Shown: one piece after another, positions 46,116-59,218 of the stretch
Layout: each line of letters starts with the position of its first letter
Numbering within the stretch: position 1 is the first letter of the stretch
Assembly (NCBI RefSeq): GCF_020921035.1
Contig: NC_063156.1
Span: 434,001 to 498,000 of the forward strand
Source of the DNA: Rhodamnia argentea
Taxonomy: Eukaryota; Streptophyta; Magnoliopsida; Myrtales; Myrtaceae
Length of the DNA stretch: 64,000 nucleotides
Reading direction: 5' to 3'
Notes under the pieces: generated by a model
What the model saw: only the letters and a program-made list of their open reading frames with translations
Database searches by the model: none
Told to the model about the DNA's origin: nothing
Position numbers and translations under genes: made by a program

Positions 46116-47862
46116 AAGTTTGGCGGACCCGTGCACTTAGATGTATTGGGTATATCAGTACACTTGTTACATAAATCTTACGCAAATTATGAATTGGATT
46201 GAATAAGTTTATAAAAACATGTATTGAGAGTTCTAAAATTTCTATAATGAGTCGCTTGATAAGTGAACGCTCGTTAACGAAATTTTTGCAAACTGTGTAA
46301 TAAAGATATTAGCGTATTGTGTTGAGGAGATCTTCTCACATGTAGCAGATCTTAACAAATCCCTAAACACATCAATAGATGGCAGGTAGAGAGTCATTTT
46401 CATTCCGAATTTTGGGAACCCAAGAAATCGAGTGAAGAGAAGCCGCAGAAAAAGCAAGTTTGGAGATTATATGAAGCAGGTGGTCCAATGGTCAATCGAT
46501 TTAAAAGGCGACGGCCGCAATCACAGTACATGCCAACATTGCATCGGCCGATCGTCGCTATTTCTCGGGTAATAAGGATTTCTGATTTATTCAGCAGAAA
46601 GTGAAAAAGAGCTAAAAATTGGCCTGTATAGCAATTAATATATTCAAAATTAGCCCATAACTCATTGACTTAAGATTTTGAGTGAAGATGAGTCTAACTG
46701 GATATGTTGACAAGCTCAAACTTGGGCTCTATTTTGACGATCTCTCTAATTAAGGTATTGGACTTTTATTGCGCTCTCCCCGACAAATATCACCAATCAA
46801 TTAGGGAGTAGAAAACACCCGCAAATCTAACTCATCATTTTTACCCGCGTTACATTCCTTTACCACATTTAATCAGGAATAATATCGATTTGTCAGCTAC
46901 TATTCGTGCACATGACAAGAAAAGTCGCCGCCTTTGGAAAAAAATAGAAATTAAAGAGATGGCCCCTCAGTGCCGGGGCAGGGCAAGAGACTTCATTCAG
47001 AAGGGTCCCGCCTTCGTCGTCATCCTCCTAACGTTGATCACACTCTTGGACTCGTCCTCGCATTTTGTGTTATTCCCATTTTAGTCCCTGAAGAAAAAGA
47101 TTCGTAATCCGCGTTGTAAAGCAAAACGAACTCCCGCTTGAACGCGAAGTATTTTTGTCTTTGCAAGTCGGATATTGCTTTCAAGAAAGGCGTACGAGGT
47201 AAGAAACGTAGGAGTGTCAATATCGATTGTTGGGTCCGGTTTTAATTGGAATTTATTTGGGCTTTTGTACAACCATCTAAGTTTTAAATTCCTGCGCTAA
47301 TTAAACACAAAGCACGAGCATCCACGTCCACATAGAGAGATTTTAAGTCAAAAACTCATTACTCGTTTTTCTTAGCAAAATTGTTGACAAGAGATGATCC
47401 GGTGGAGCGGTCATTGTCCAACACAACCGTCTTCTGTTGGTCCATCTCATATCCTAAAAAATGTGCTTGAATGTCCAAAACTCATTCAATATCGCAAGAT
47501 ACATGTGATGCCGCTATAAAGCGAATTTGACTTGTGAACTCATATTTTAAATAATTAAACTAAAGCTTTTTGCCCTAACGGACCTAAGTTTAGAGTTGAA
47601 CGGTCGCGTTTCACTCGTGGGGTAAGGTGGATCAATTATGCGAGTTGATCCAACAGCTCATAGCCGACGACTAGAAAAGACAAACAAGATGGACGCACAC
47701 GTCTCTCAAATCGCAAACTCATCTCTTTGTCATCCTCTTGACATGAAACACAATGTACATCATCTTGTTGGCATTAGTGTCTGGTTTTTCCCTCCCTCTT
47801 TGTTTTTTTCCCTTATGGATAAAGAAATGTCTAGTTTTAGCAGTAGACATCCGTCTTAGGGT
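46116..47862. other. Intergenic, no gene seen
   Basis: Short frames (under 75 codons) without domains. No clear element ends. Confidence 0.5.
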
Positions 47863-47870
47863 GTGCTTTC

Positions 47871-48564
47871 TAGTGGTGAACAAACTGGAACGGACCAACC
47901 GAGTTGGTCCGGTTCCCGATCCCAATAAATGGGATCAATGATCGAGCAATCCGATCTCCGGTTTCATGGTGGATGGGACCAAATCGAACCGTCCAGAATA
48001 TATATAACTATATATACATATAATTAGAAAAAAATAGAAATTTTTTAAATACTTGTATGAGATGCTAAAGCTTTTGACTTCTTAATACCTTGATAGTAAA
48101 GTGGGCTTTTGTTAATATGCAGTCTCCAATCGTGTTTTGTCTTGACTCAATTTGGATTTTGTTTTGACTATTTTATGCAAACCTATTATTTTGTCTGCAC
48201 TTGAATCCAGTGAAACACAAATGTAATCCCACTTTGAGGTTGACTCTTTCTAACTCAAGGAGAATAATGTAGGAACATAATCATGTTTCAGTTGTTTTAA
48301 GTGTTTTTCTTCATAATTTAGTCTTTTTTCGTTATCTTAGGATTACAAATACTCATGTGATGGTTGCATGATGTTTTGTATATGTTTTATTAGGTTGAAT
48401 GGTTGAGATTAAAAGTTATTAGTTTAGATCAAAGGGTTAGATTTTTATAAATAGCTGGCATTAGCGAACCAAACCGGGATTGGACCAAATCGCCGAATGG
48501 TCTGTTCCGATCCTTGATTCCAAAAATTTGGGGATCGGACCAGCTTGGACCATGCACACCCCTA
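47871..48564. mobile_element. hAT-type MITE
   Basis: Ends TAGTGGTGAACAAACTGG and, inverted, TAGGGGTGTGCATGGTCC. Flanking 8-bp repeats GTGCTTTC (47863-47870) and ATGCTTTC (48565-48572) match at 7 of 8. The arms repeat GG(A/T)CCGGTTC and ATCGGACCA words. No coding sequence. Confidence 0.82.
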
Positions 48565-48730
48565 ATGCTTTCTTTATTGGATAAGTAAAATCTAATTTAT
48601 CTATAAATTAAAAGAAGAAATATAATATAGGAATTGAACTTTCCGGCATCTATTGGGAATTTCATGCCCAATCATTGACATTTGACAGTGAAACTTCATT
48701 TACTAAATGAACTTAAAAGCATTTTTATAG

Positions 48731-49350
48731 GGAAAAGTGTCAAAAAAGTCTTAAATCTATTACTGCCTTTTAATGGTGCCAATTTAGTAATAAACCTTTT
48801 GACATAGAGCCAATGCGGTCATTCCGACTAATTTTTCGATTATTGCTTACGTGGATACCATACGGTTTACGTGGCATGGCCGGTGTTAACGTGGATATTT
48901 TTTATCGTGTTTTTATTTTATTTTATTTCTTTTTTGGTCTTTTTCCAGGGCAATCCGATGGCCGGTGAGACTAGCTGTCGCCAAGGCAAGATTGGCCTCG
49001 CCAGCGTTCGCCCTCAACGACCACTAGAGAAATCTAAAAAAAAAAAAGACAGAAAAAAGAAAGAAATAATGAATAAAATAAAAAATTATAAAAATATAAT
49101 TAAAAATGTCTAAGCCGGTGCCGATCTTGTCATGTAAGTCGTCTGGCCTCAAATTGTATCCCCATGAAGGGAATGCCGAAGTTGAAAAAGCAACCTAATT
49201 ATTCGAATCCTTATTGTGGCATCTATAAATTATAGACCATATCCGATCAAAATTAGCCGGGAATGACTGAATTGGCTCTAGATCGAAAGATTTATGGCAA
49301 AATTGGCACAAATGCAATAATTTGAGAATTTTTTTTTTACACTTTTCGCC
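48731..49350. mobile_element. Mutator-type MITE of the AAAAGTCTTAAAT family
   Basis: Left end GGGAAAAGTGTC and inverted right end GGCGAAAAGTGTA. TTTTTATAG occurs on both flanks (48722-48730 and 49352-49360), a 9-bp target duplication. The inner left sequence AAAAAAGTCTTAAATCTATT is shared with 18913. The GC-rich core is at 48950-49030. Confidence 0.78.
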
Positions 49351-49360
49351 TTTTTTATAG

Positions 49361-49799
49361 CATCGAAGAATCCTGCTGCATGACCTTCAGGATCGGGAAT
49401 GTACGATCAGCATGAGGTGGTTATCCTTAAACAAATGTGCCACTTATTAATCCAGTATCAATTTCTCTTTTTCCCAAAACTTGTTTGAGACTTGATCCAT
49501 GGTGTGTGCTGCAGCAAATTCACGTCATGCATGGTAAATCCTAACAACATGAATATACGAAGTTTTGAGCTTCATTGAAAATGCACCTCAATGACTCGTA
49601 ATAGTGGCCTGTTCACTCCATAGAAGTCACATTATATGTTCAAAATATCAGTTTTACATGTACTGCGAATTCTCGTAACGACACCAATTACCTTTCCCAC
49701 ATTTTGACTCTTTGCCCCTTATCCTCTTCTGATTCCAAAATTGCACTCTGCATCTTCAACCTGCTGCAATAACCCAAAAACTCTCTCTTGCCTAAACAT
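49361..49799. other. Intergenic, no gene seen
   Basis: AT-rich; no element or gene recognised. Confidence 0.5.
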
Positions 49800-50382
49800 A
49801 TTATAAGTGTCATAACTTTGTGTGGTCCTCACTCGAGACGTCGCTAACTTACCACCGGCCACCGACCCAACGCAACCCCTCTGCAGGTGGCAGGTACCCA
49901 TCTCTCTGTCTCTTTTTGGACATCAATGGAGACCTGAGATCGAGATTGCAGGGCCATTGCGGCCTTAAATCCAAGGTCTCAACGGCCATGGAGGCCTTGA
50001 TCGGAGGTTGTTGCAGCTCATTGGCTGCCTCGCGGATGCTCAAGAGCCTGTTCTGTCTCGAATTCCATAGAGAAATCAACTATTAGCGGAACTTATGAAG
50101 AATAAGCAGGAGGAAGAATGGAATAGAGGGAAGGTCTAGGCGCTGAGTCATTTGGCTGTGGCATGGAGGCGCCATGGCAACTGAGCTAGTGCTTCTGGTA
50201 CTAGATTTAGAAATGTGTCGGTAGATGGAAGAAGATAAAGGTATTTTGGGAAAGAGAACTAATATTATGGTAAATAAAATATAAGATTTATTGAAGTGAG
50301 GATGTAAAGGATTATTAAAGTGAACGAGGGTAGAAACGAGATGGTAAATGCGAGAAGGGAAATTGGTATCTTTCATAATGCT
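49800..50382. repeat. GC-rich stretch, probably a non-autonomous element
   Basis: About 250 bases of raised GC content (AACGGCCATGGAGGCCTTGA, TTGGCTGCCTCGCGGATGCT) with overlapping frames on both strands and no domain. The style is like 9717-10680 and 57170-57870. Ends not defined. Confidence 0.35.
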
Positions 50383-50560
50383 CCGCTTGCTTCGCCGAAA
50401 AGTTAACTTTTATTGAAAATATTTTTTAAGAAATCATTTTTCAAAAAAGAAATGATATTTTTTGGTATTTGATTGAAATTTGGAACTGAATTGAAAATTA
50501 TTTTGTTATTTGGAAAGAAAATTTTCTTTTCATTTTCCTAAAAAGACACGAGTTATTTGT
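50383..50560. repeat. MITE fragment, GTTTGTTTCG family
   Basis: Begins GCTCCGCTTGCTTCGCCGAA and has GAAAATATTTTTTAAGAAAT, followed by CATTTTCCTAAAAAGAC. Only one end recognised. Confidence 0.45.
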
Positions 50561-50645
50561 GTGATACAAGGCTGCACACGATATTTCATCAAATCTTAAA
50601 TAAAATTGAATTGCATTAAAAATTTTACGGGTTTGGTTACTTAGG

Positions 50646-52018
50646 ACTTGCATGGCAACGATTCTGATTCTAAAAAGTGATTCTGATTAGAATTGTTTTT
50701 TCCGATTCTGCTCTCGGGATGAGTTTTAGAGAATCAGAACGAGTTTGGTAATTGTACAAAATTTATGTTCCTGGAACGATAACGTGTTTGGTAACTGTAC
50801 AAAATTTTTGTTCCCGAAAATAATTTCTCTTCCCAATTTTTATCATTTGAGTCAAATAATTATATAGTTACTTTGTGAAATTTCATCCTAAATTTCGAAT
50901 TAATCGAAGATTAATTTAATATTGATTCTCTTATCTAACATATTGCATATAATATTTTTTTTCGTGATATTCCGCCTAATTGTCATATCATAACGAGTCG
51001 TTTTAAGTTTAAAAAAAAGATAGACCATATTAGGTTAGTGTGTGATTTCGGATTAGCTCGGACATTCGCAGGCCTATACTAAATCGCAATGAAGGAATAT
51101 CAAATTCGATTTTAGTGTGATCGATGGCATGTGTATGTGTACATACAAATGGAGTCGGCACTAGTCTTTGAGGAAAGTAGATCGAGAACCTTATCAAACA
51201 GTTAGGAGAAACCATTCGATTTTACGCAACCAGAGAAATATAGGGTCCAGGGCCTTGATTACATAGGTGTTTCTATCGAAGCCCTTTCGGCATCAAAGTC
51301 AATTGTTTTCTAAACGTATTTCATGTAAATTTTTAATTCATTTTTAAACCTATGAGGTAAGTCAATGCTAATTGTTCGCACATGTTCTTTTTGTCTTTTT
51401 CCAAATTTTATAAAATTAGACTAAGTAAAAAGCACTTAAACCTAGGCAAATCACAACCAATGAAATCAAGTGCGCAATTAGGGAATCATGACATTGATAA
51501 ATTGCATCATAAAACTTAATGAAGCCCTAAGAGCTTAAAGAAATATGGTTCGGGTTTAATTTTAAAGGTGTTTATAATTTTCCTAAAAAAGAATAAAATC
51601 TATGAAATATAGGGAATCTAGGCCCAAATTTACAAAAATGAGGTCAAACTAGCATAATCTAAGCTTTTTCTATTTTTAGGGATTTTTTGAAATTTTTCTG
51701 ATTTTTTGTGTTTTCATTTTATTTTCTTATTATCTTGTATATTTTTCTTTGAAAATGAGACCTCTTTATATTTTAGATCAAGTGAAAAGTGGTAAAAGAA
51801 CTGAAAGAAAAAAGTGATAGATGTGTTCTATTTTGTGATTCTCAAAAATAATTTTTTTTTCATGACCAGTTTTTTTTTTTTTGTTCTTATTTTTGCTCCA
51901 AAACTGTTCTTGGCAATAGAATTAGAATGAGATTCATTTATGTTACCAAACATGATTCTCATTCTTTTTTGTTACAGGAAACGGAATCAAATAACGATAA
52001 CGGTTATCATGCAAGCCC
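50646..52018. mobile_element. TIR element with GGRCTTGCATG ends
   Basis: The left end GGACTTGCATGGCAACGATT and inverted right end GGGCTTGCATGATAACCGTT match, and GATTCTGATTC/GGAATCA words lie inside each end. About 1.37 kb, AT-rich, no coding sequence. Target duplication not clear. Confidence 0.6.
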
Positions 52019-52019
52019 T

Positions 52020-52620
52020 TAGGTCCTACACCCGGCCTTGGGGTACTGAGGCCCAAGACCTGGACCCAATTATGGGTGACCCGAGATCGGTTGTTGAGCT
52101 CTTGAGGACTTGGGCACGACTACTGTAGATTGGAGAAAGAGTATCGAGTTCTTGGGTTCAGCATCCAAGGTATTGGACCAAAGTTTTGAGGACCTTAAGT
52201 GGGATGTCGGGGAATCAAGGGACTTAGGCCCCGATCACTAGGGTCCCCAATCTAGGGCATCCGGATCTTGATTGTAGAAGCCAATATTTCTCAAGCCTAA
52301 TCATTAGGGACTTAACCACCACGCTGGGGACTCAAGACGAATGCCAATGACTTAAGTGTGGGATTCGAGTATCGCCCACGGTTGCTAGGGACCCGATCGC
52401 AAGCATTGGGATCTCCAGCTCAACCTCAGTGAACCTGGTTGGAGTGAGAGGTGCAGTAAGGGGGTACTCAAGCACTGACATCTTTGGTATATCTCAAGGA
52501 GCTTAGGCCCGACCTCTATGAACTCAGGCCCCACCTCTATGGATTCAAGCCTGATTGCCAAGGACTTGGGCACAAGCATTTGGCTCCCTGTTCCCAAGCG
52601 TATCCTAATGCCGAAATCTG
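52020..52620. repeat. Degenerate GC-rich repeat, same style as 2850-3330
   Basis: Built from reiterated words such as GACTTGGGC, CTCAGGCCC, TGAGGCCCAAG and TAGGGAC spaced by roughly 30-40 bases. No coding domain. Confidence 0.45.
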
Positions 52621-52732
52621 GTTATACTTAAATAGTATGATTTTTTATATACATATTTTTTTTTGTCATAATATGATTTTTGATATTAAAAAAACCAATA
52701 TCCTAAATTTAAATATTTTTTTTTTATCAAGG

Positions 52733-53069
52733 GTGTATTTGTTTCGTGAAAAATAAATTATTTAAAAAATATTTTAATAAAAATGATAGTTTGTATTGCA
52801 TATAAAAGTAAATGAAATTAAAAGGTGTTTTGTTGTCCGAGATAATATTTAGACAAAAATTATCGTCGATAATAAAAAAAATTATTGATTAATCATTCGA
52901 AGAGGTCATTCTTACAAAAAATATATTTAATATTCATAAAATAAACGTGGCTTAACTATAAAAAGAAAATTAATTTCGGTTGATTCATTTTTTCAAGAGA
53001 TTCAAATGTAAAAAAAAAAAAAAGGTGAAAGCATTTTCTTATAGAATATTTTCATCGAAACAAACTAAC
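52733..53069. mobile_element. Short MITE, GTTTGTTTCG family
   Basis: Left end GTGTATTTGTTTCGTGAAAA and inverted right end GTTAGTTTGTTTCGATGAAA. About 340 bases, AT-rich, ending just before the leader of the chaperone gene. Confidence 0.6.
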
Positions 53070-53626
53070 TCACTTTCGTTCTTCACGGCCGCAAGGGACT
53101 CCACGTCCCCTCTCTCTCTCCTCTCTCTGCGCGCTCTACTTGTCTAGGGTTTTAGGACTTCAGCAGTGGCAGAAAAACATCGCGGGATCAAGAAATGGTC
53201 GGCCCGATTGGCTCATAAACTCCATCGCGTTCGTTTGGTTCCACGGTCGGTCCACTCTCTTCTATGCTCTTCTCGTTCTCCCACTCCCGATTACTTTTCA
53301 GTTTGTTTGCTTATCAGCTGTTGATGAGTGCGTGTGTGGAGTAGCCGGAACATTCACACAGCTTTTGTTCTTTGATCACCTCTCTGAACTTAGATTTCAG
53401 CCCAATCGTTAGATTATACGGAAGAATCTCTTGCATTTTGGTCGGATTGACTGATCGTCACCGTCTAGATATGAAGCTCGTTTGCCTTTTCCTTTTGCAT
53501 TGAATTTATCTGGATTTAACAATTGCATTTGCGTCTTAGTTTAGTTTAGATTTGCCCAGAAACTTTTATGTCGCATCTATGCTGTTATTCGCTCAACATT
53601 CGGTTTATTTTATTAGGCGACTCAGG

Positions 53627-56466
53627 ATGTTTCCAAGATGGAGCAGAGCACTTAATCATCTATCAAGGGTCAGGCCAATAAGGAATGTGGAAGTCAGGGA
53701 TGAATTTCGTGCGTTCTCTCATCGAAGCTATGCCAAGGCTGCGGCTGCAGCTGCAGCTGCAGCGGCAGTACCCATTGCACCTGATTATGCCGGGAATAAT
53801 TTGTCTGGCAGACCAGCGGTAGGTACTGAAGCACATCTAGTTTATATATGGAGGTCGTCATTGCATTTTAGATCCCGGCAAAGTGTTGAAGAGCTCCGTA
53901 GATGCTGCTTTTTCCTGCTTTGAATTCATTATAGTGGTAGGTATATTGGTCACAATAAGCTATGCAGTTATCCAAATGAAATTCATCAAAATCTATTTTC
54001 TCGCTTGCCACTCTCCAGTTTTATGTTATAGCATGCACCCTTGCAGTACCTCGTCAGGCAAATTAACCGGGACTGTTCCATTAGGTAAACCTGGAGAGAA
54101 TGCTTAGGTCCAAGCCATGTTCACTGGCTTTGGCCCCAGATTCCCCATTGAGAATTGAAGAACCAAAGTATGAAGGCATCCGCCGCATGATCCTCAGACT
54201 GATGCTCTTTTACAGCAAACAAAGCAGATCTATCAGAGGTGCAAATGTTGTGTACCGGCGAATCCTTCATCAAGTCAATAAACCTGCCATTTATGAAGGT
54301 AACCCTGTCTTTACTTTGCTAGCTAAGTAAAAAGTGTAGTCCATGAAATCGTTGATTTACATTGAAGTTTGAGATTCAAGTTTTAGACTGTCTTCATTCC
54401 GCTTTTCAAGCAATCCAATGTCCATGACTTAATAAGCTAAGATAGGGAGAAGCCTTGTTGCTAAGTGAAAGAACTCTTAAAATCAGGATGTGGAGATAGC
54501 AATGTAGTTCTACTAGCCGGTCCTGCTTGGGAAGAAACCAAGAATAAAATGGACACAGCTATCTCTTGTGAATCTCCTCCTGGCCTTTCATTTCAATGAC
54601 GAATTAGCGAGGAATTGAATGTCCATTCAAGCTCTTGAAAAGTAACACCTTCTAAGTTGCAATTGATGCTGTGACCACAGAACTTTCTTTTCTTTTGAAG
54701 CTCCAGTCGCCTAATTTATTAAGTAGAGAGGGATTCCTCTAGACCAAATCTGTCAATTGTTAATGGCTTCATAGAATCATAGGAAAAACAGTCTTTAGTA
54801 TGGAGGCATTCTGAATGTATGTGCCTCCAATGGCAGATAATCTGCTTGAGCAAAACATTGCGAAAATGCATGTTACTGTTTGAATAAGACTATTGAAGAC
54901 TCACTTTTTTATTCTGAGCAATTATTGCACCAAGTGGTCTGAGGGTGACTGCTGTCCATGCAGTGTTTAATTTGGAGAAGACCTTTAAGACTACGTTCTC
55001 TTTGCTCGTACTCCATATGTGGCTTTGCTTACGTCGATTGAAAGAAGATGGAAAAGAAGGTGTTGAATTTGGGCAATACTTGTATGAGATTTACAATCAT
55101 GATGTGGAGTTGCGAGTATCTAAGGCTGGGGTATGTGACTAGGTCTCCTTTAGTTCCCTAAGGATTGTTGGCCTCGTGTTTTTCTATTTTTATCGTTGAA
55201 GCAGACTACATACTATGACTAGAAATTTCTTAATTTATTAATGAAGTGTACGTGCTACCTGTTTTGTGAAGGGGATTTCATTTTACTTTTATCTTTGGCA
55301 GGTTAACTTATTGTTGACCAGGTGGATGAAGGACCTGGAGAAAATATTTTATGGAAATATTGTTGCTTATGATTCTGCCATGCTTCCAGAGGCTAAACGG
55401 GACGAGATGACAAACGTAATTTGGAGGTAGAGCATCTTTCTTATGCAACAAGAGCTTATGAGATGTTGTCATGGGACATGTTTATGAAAATGTCACATGA
55501 AAAATATTCATTCTCAAGTCTCGACTCCAGAGCTCTACATATACTTAAGTTGTAGCTAAAGATACAAGGGTGCGTAGATAATATTACAGGCATATAATTC
55601 ATTGATGCTAATGGCAAGGCTAATTGACCATGAGGATCAGGGTTAGATTCCCTATTTCATGTATGAGAGATGAAATTGATGTTGAAACCCCCATTACTCT
55701 TCTTAATATAATGTTTGATCTGCAGGAATGTTTTCTCTGACGATGGCTCACCAAGACCAAACGATACTGCAGTGCTACGTGCTGTTCAGGCATGTAGTTT
55801 AAATAGCTTTTCCACATGTTAAAACAATGAAAACTTCACTGCTCATTAGTAGTGCCCTTTTCTCCACAAACTAGATATCTAGATCTTTTTTACCAACTTG
55901 AATGAGCTTAATATGCAATATCTCCAGTAGCGGATGATATTCCAGCCTTTGAAATATTTATCAGTTCATTTAAGATATCTTACCCGCTGTGAAGTTTTTG
56001 CCACTACTTATTCCTAACTTTGGACATCCTGTAGGCAATGGCTAGGTATGCTTGTCGAGAATCCTATTGCCTCTCCTTGACAGGTAAGTTCACATTTCGT
56101 ATTTTGTTGATAATAAAAACAGGACTTATAACAAGCTGTCCTCATGAGAAGTTAGTGTTTGACAACTTCAATCTTTCAAAATCCTTTAAGTCCTCTTGGT
56201 TACATTTCTGAAGGTGCATGTCTTGACACTCAGGGGCACGAGTTGCTATATGCTGAACCTTTTTCATGCTCTTTCCTATTATGTGCATGACGAGTTTTAC
56301 CTACTTTATTGGCTTGACTATCAAAATTCTGAATGTTTGGTGCTAAATATGATTTCATTCAAATTGCCCTAGTACGAAGTTTAATTTATATCACTATCTG
56401 GCAGACAAAGAGGCAATGTTCTCTGGAAACTTCATGTTCACCTCATTAAAGAGCACAACTGATTGA
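53627..56466 (+). CDS. Ubiquinol-cytochrome-c chaperone (CBP3/UQCC1 family), seven exons
   Basis: Exons: 53627-53818, 54085-54298, 54964-55130, 55302-55426, 55726-55789, 56035-56083, 56405-56466. The sum is 873 bases (290 residues and stop) with all phases closing. Intron 5 starts GC rather than GT. The family helps translate and assemble cytochrome b into mitochondrial complex III. The N-terminus (MFPRWSRALNHLSR, then RAFSHRSYAK) is arginine/serine-rich without acids, as in a mitochondrial presequence. An alanine run follows. The chaperone core holds MLFYSKQSRSIRGANVVYRR, VFNLEKTFKTTFSLLVLHMW, LYEIYNHDVELRVSKAGVNL and WMKDLEKIFYGNIVAYD. An acceptor (TTTTATTAG) 11 bases before the ATG suggests an intron in the leader, starting from a CT-rich first exon near 53100. 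It resembles Arabidopsis At5g51220 from memory. Confidence 0.94.
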
Positions 56467-57169
56467 GGGGCAAAGTGATTTCCAAGAGATGTAATTGAGA
56501 AGTTTCCAAGCCATCTAAAGAAAAATAGATGGTGTCACAAATGTAAGAGAAACCATTGCCTTATTGGGGGGGCAGTTTGTTCTTAGTCAAATTTCCATTA
56601 GGAAAGACCCCTTAGACATCGATGGGATGTCTTCGGTATTTCTTTACTGTTTGTCTATAAGCTAGCAACTTCACCACAGTCAATAAGATGATATTGACAC
56701 ATCATGTTTCTGTTTAATTCGTTGAGCTTAGTGTAATAGCAGCTCATTTCTCCTGTACTAAACTGCTTAGCTTTAATTTTCCAATGGCGAGTGCTTGTCT
56801 AAATGTCCTTTCGTCAATTTATGTCTTCTCGTCAAGGTGAGACACGGAGAATTGATGGAGACTGATAAAATGGGATTCTTTGCCCCGGTGAAATTAGGGA
56901 TGCCCCTGTGCTACCGAGCACTAGGTGAAAAGGTACTTGTACCAATAATAAACAATGCTCCTATGTGGCGCTTCATCTGTCTCGCCATTCAAATATCTGG
57001 TTTTCTCGGATAATTTGGTCAAGGGAACGTATGAACCAAGAAATTCAACACGAGCTGTAAAGAGGATAGCTCAAAGTTGAAATGCAACTGCCAACTAAAT
57101 CAGGGGAAATTATTCAGTAGTCGCAAAGCACCATGTTAATTCCTGTTATGGCGCACATTTTTTTTTTAG
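56467..57169. other. 3' flank of the chaperone gene
   Basis: Presumably 3' untranslated region, then intergenic sequence. The 72-codon frame at 56795 shows no domain. Confidence 0.5.
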
Positions 57170-57870
57170 TTATGTCAGATAATACGTGTTGGCTGAGTTG
57201 TAATTAAAAAATCCAAATTCTCTCTTCTTCATCCTTCACCCTTCGTCAAAGAGTGCCGCCTGTGGCTCTGTCTTCTTGCTCGTCCATGGCTTCGCTGGCC
57301 TTGTGGAACTGTCCGCTGCTGGGCTTCGTCTTCCCAACAAATAGCTCCATCTCCAAGTCTGGCGGAACTCGCTGCTGGTCCATCTCCAGATAAGCAGCTA
57401 TGGCGATGGAGGTTCATCCCTAAAACGAGTGCCGTCGGTTATATGGAGCTTGAGGTCCTCACAAGCTTGTGCTCAGGAACAAAAACCAACAGAGATGGAG
57501 CTTATGGTCCTTACTCACAAAAACATGAACACACAAGTCTCTCCCCGCAATCATCTGCATTGTCAGCTCATCAGAACCATTCGATAGAGCCAGCTGAGTT
57601 TCCAGATCTGAAGCTATGGCCACGAGCAATGACGGCTCTGTCGGCCCCAGGCGGCCATGCAATGTTGAAGGGCCGGCCGAAGGGACTCCTGAATGCGTCA
57701 CCGACGTCCGTGGACAACGGTCAGATCAAGAAAGAAAATGGGTAGAGAAGAAATAAAAGAAAAGCTAAAACTTTTATCTTTTTATTCCAACTCGGTGGGC
57801 AAGTGTAAATTTTCTACTGGACATAAGTAAAAAACGCACGTCACGTCAGAAATTGAAGTAGCTTTGCAAC
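57170..57870. mobile_element. GC-rich non-autonomous element or repeat related to 9717-10680
   Basis: Contains AGATCTGAAGCTATGGCCAC followed by GAGCAATGACGG, paralleling AGATCTAGAGCCTTGGCCGC and GAGCAATGACGGG at 10174-10205. It is AT-rich at both sides. Frames overlap on both strands and show no domain. Ends approximate. Confidence 0.4.
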
Positions 57871-59218
57871 TAGAGAATATTTTCTCACCAATCCACGCCT
57901 TGAAAGGTGAACAAGAACAAGGGAAAAAAGCAGAGGAGGTCCCAAAGCAGCTAAAGCTCCAGGGCCAATTGCCAAAGCGGGGAACATTACCTTAGTGCTG
58001 GTCCTCTTTTCCAATAATGTGCCGCATGCCCTTGCCCGTCTCTAAAAGAGTCGCTCTCCACTGGTCCAGGGAGGAGGCCCCCCCGTTGCTTGGAAGATTT
58101 TTTATTTTTTTCTTTTCTACATATTCTTCTTTTCTTCCTTCTTTTCCTTTTTGGTCAGAGAAATAAAAGTAGAAAGGAGAGTGGCATTATCAAAAAAGTG
58201 ACAATTTCTTTGTCTCCAGCTCCAGATGGGATCATAATGACGGTTTAGACAGTTCTTCTCCCTCGACTCCACATATATTCTCTCAAATTGAACCACCGCC
58301 ACCACCAACCAAGAGGTGATTAGTGATTGCCACCCGCCACCAACCCATGCCAGCTAAAGAACTCGAATTGAAAGAAGGAATGATGTTTGTGTGTGTATAT
58401 GAGAAAGAGAGAGAGGGAGGATTCAATTCATTTCATTTGTTGGTGGTTATCTCTCCAAATTTACAAATCCAATTATCATTTTGCTGGATGGATACAGCTC
58501 TATCGAAGAGGGCAAATCCAAATTTAATCATCAATAATGGAGCCAGGATGACAAAGTATGCCAACTTGAGCAAGCACTTTACATTTCATTGGTGCCAGAT
58601 ATTCTTTAATCACTATGAACAGGGCATCACCTTGACAACAAAAGTAAAAAAATGTGACACCCAGATGAGCACTTCAGCTTCCATTGGCGCCTGACATTCT
58701 TTGCTCAAGAAATGAACAAAAGATCCGGACACCCAAATTATCTATCAATCCCAATGTCATATCTTCAATTTCAGGATTTAGTAGCCTAGCCTCCCCAATC
58801 AAGATGGGGGACCAGTAGGAATCCACAGGTTGTTACGGTAGCTGATAATTCTGGTACCCTATCGAGAATCTTGAAACGGGACAAAACCCAAATCACCAAA
58901 TCTCCAATCCTTTCGAATAGCTGACGCATCCGCCTGTTTCTTCAGGGAATCGGTAATGCCCACAAACAGAACCGCCATGAAAATCAATGCCGCTGCCATC
59001 CGCTATTGTTTGTCGGGTAGCTGAAACTTTCAAAGGTTTTTTTCCTAGTAAATGGAACTCTATACACACGAAACATCATAGTCTTCGTTGTCGCTGTCAC
59101 AGGGCTTTCACCAAAATGAAACCAAGTCTCGGCTTTTAATTTAACCGTCAGATTATACCTAGACCTACACTACCATTACTCAGATTCTGGCTCTGTCTGA
59201 TGAACTCGGATTGAGTCC
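57871..59218. other. Intergenic and 3' flank of the pseudokinase gene
   Basis: A short direct duplication, (A/G)AGCAC or GCAAGCAC.. with CATTGG(T/C)GCC and GA(T/C)ATTCTTT, occurs at 58570-58610 and 58667-58705. No gene recognised. Confidence 0.5.

Noticed and set aside
53140-53412. 90-codon plus-strand frame before the chaperone gene
   Set aside because: It lies in the leader/first-intron region and has no domain. The ATG at 53627 follows a splice acceptor and begins a mitochondrial presequence.
56795-57013. 72-codon plus-strand frame after the chaperone gene
   Set aside because: No domain; the chaperone frame already ends properly at 56466.
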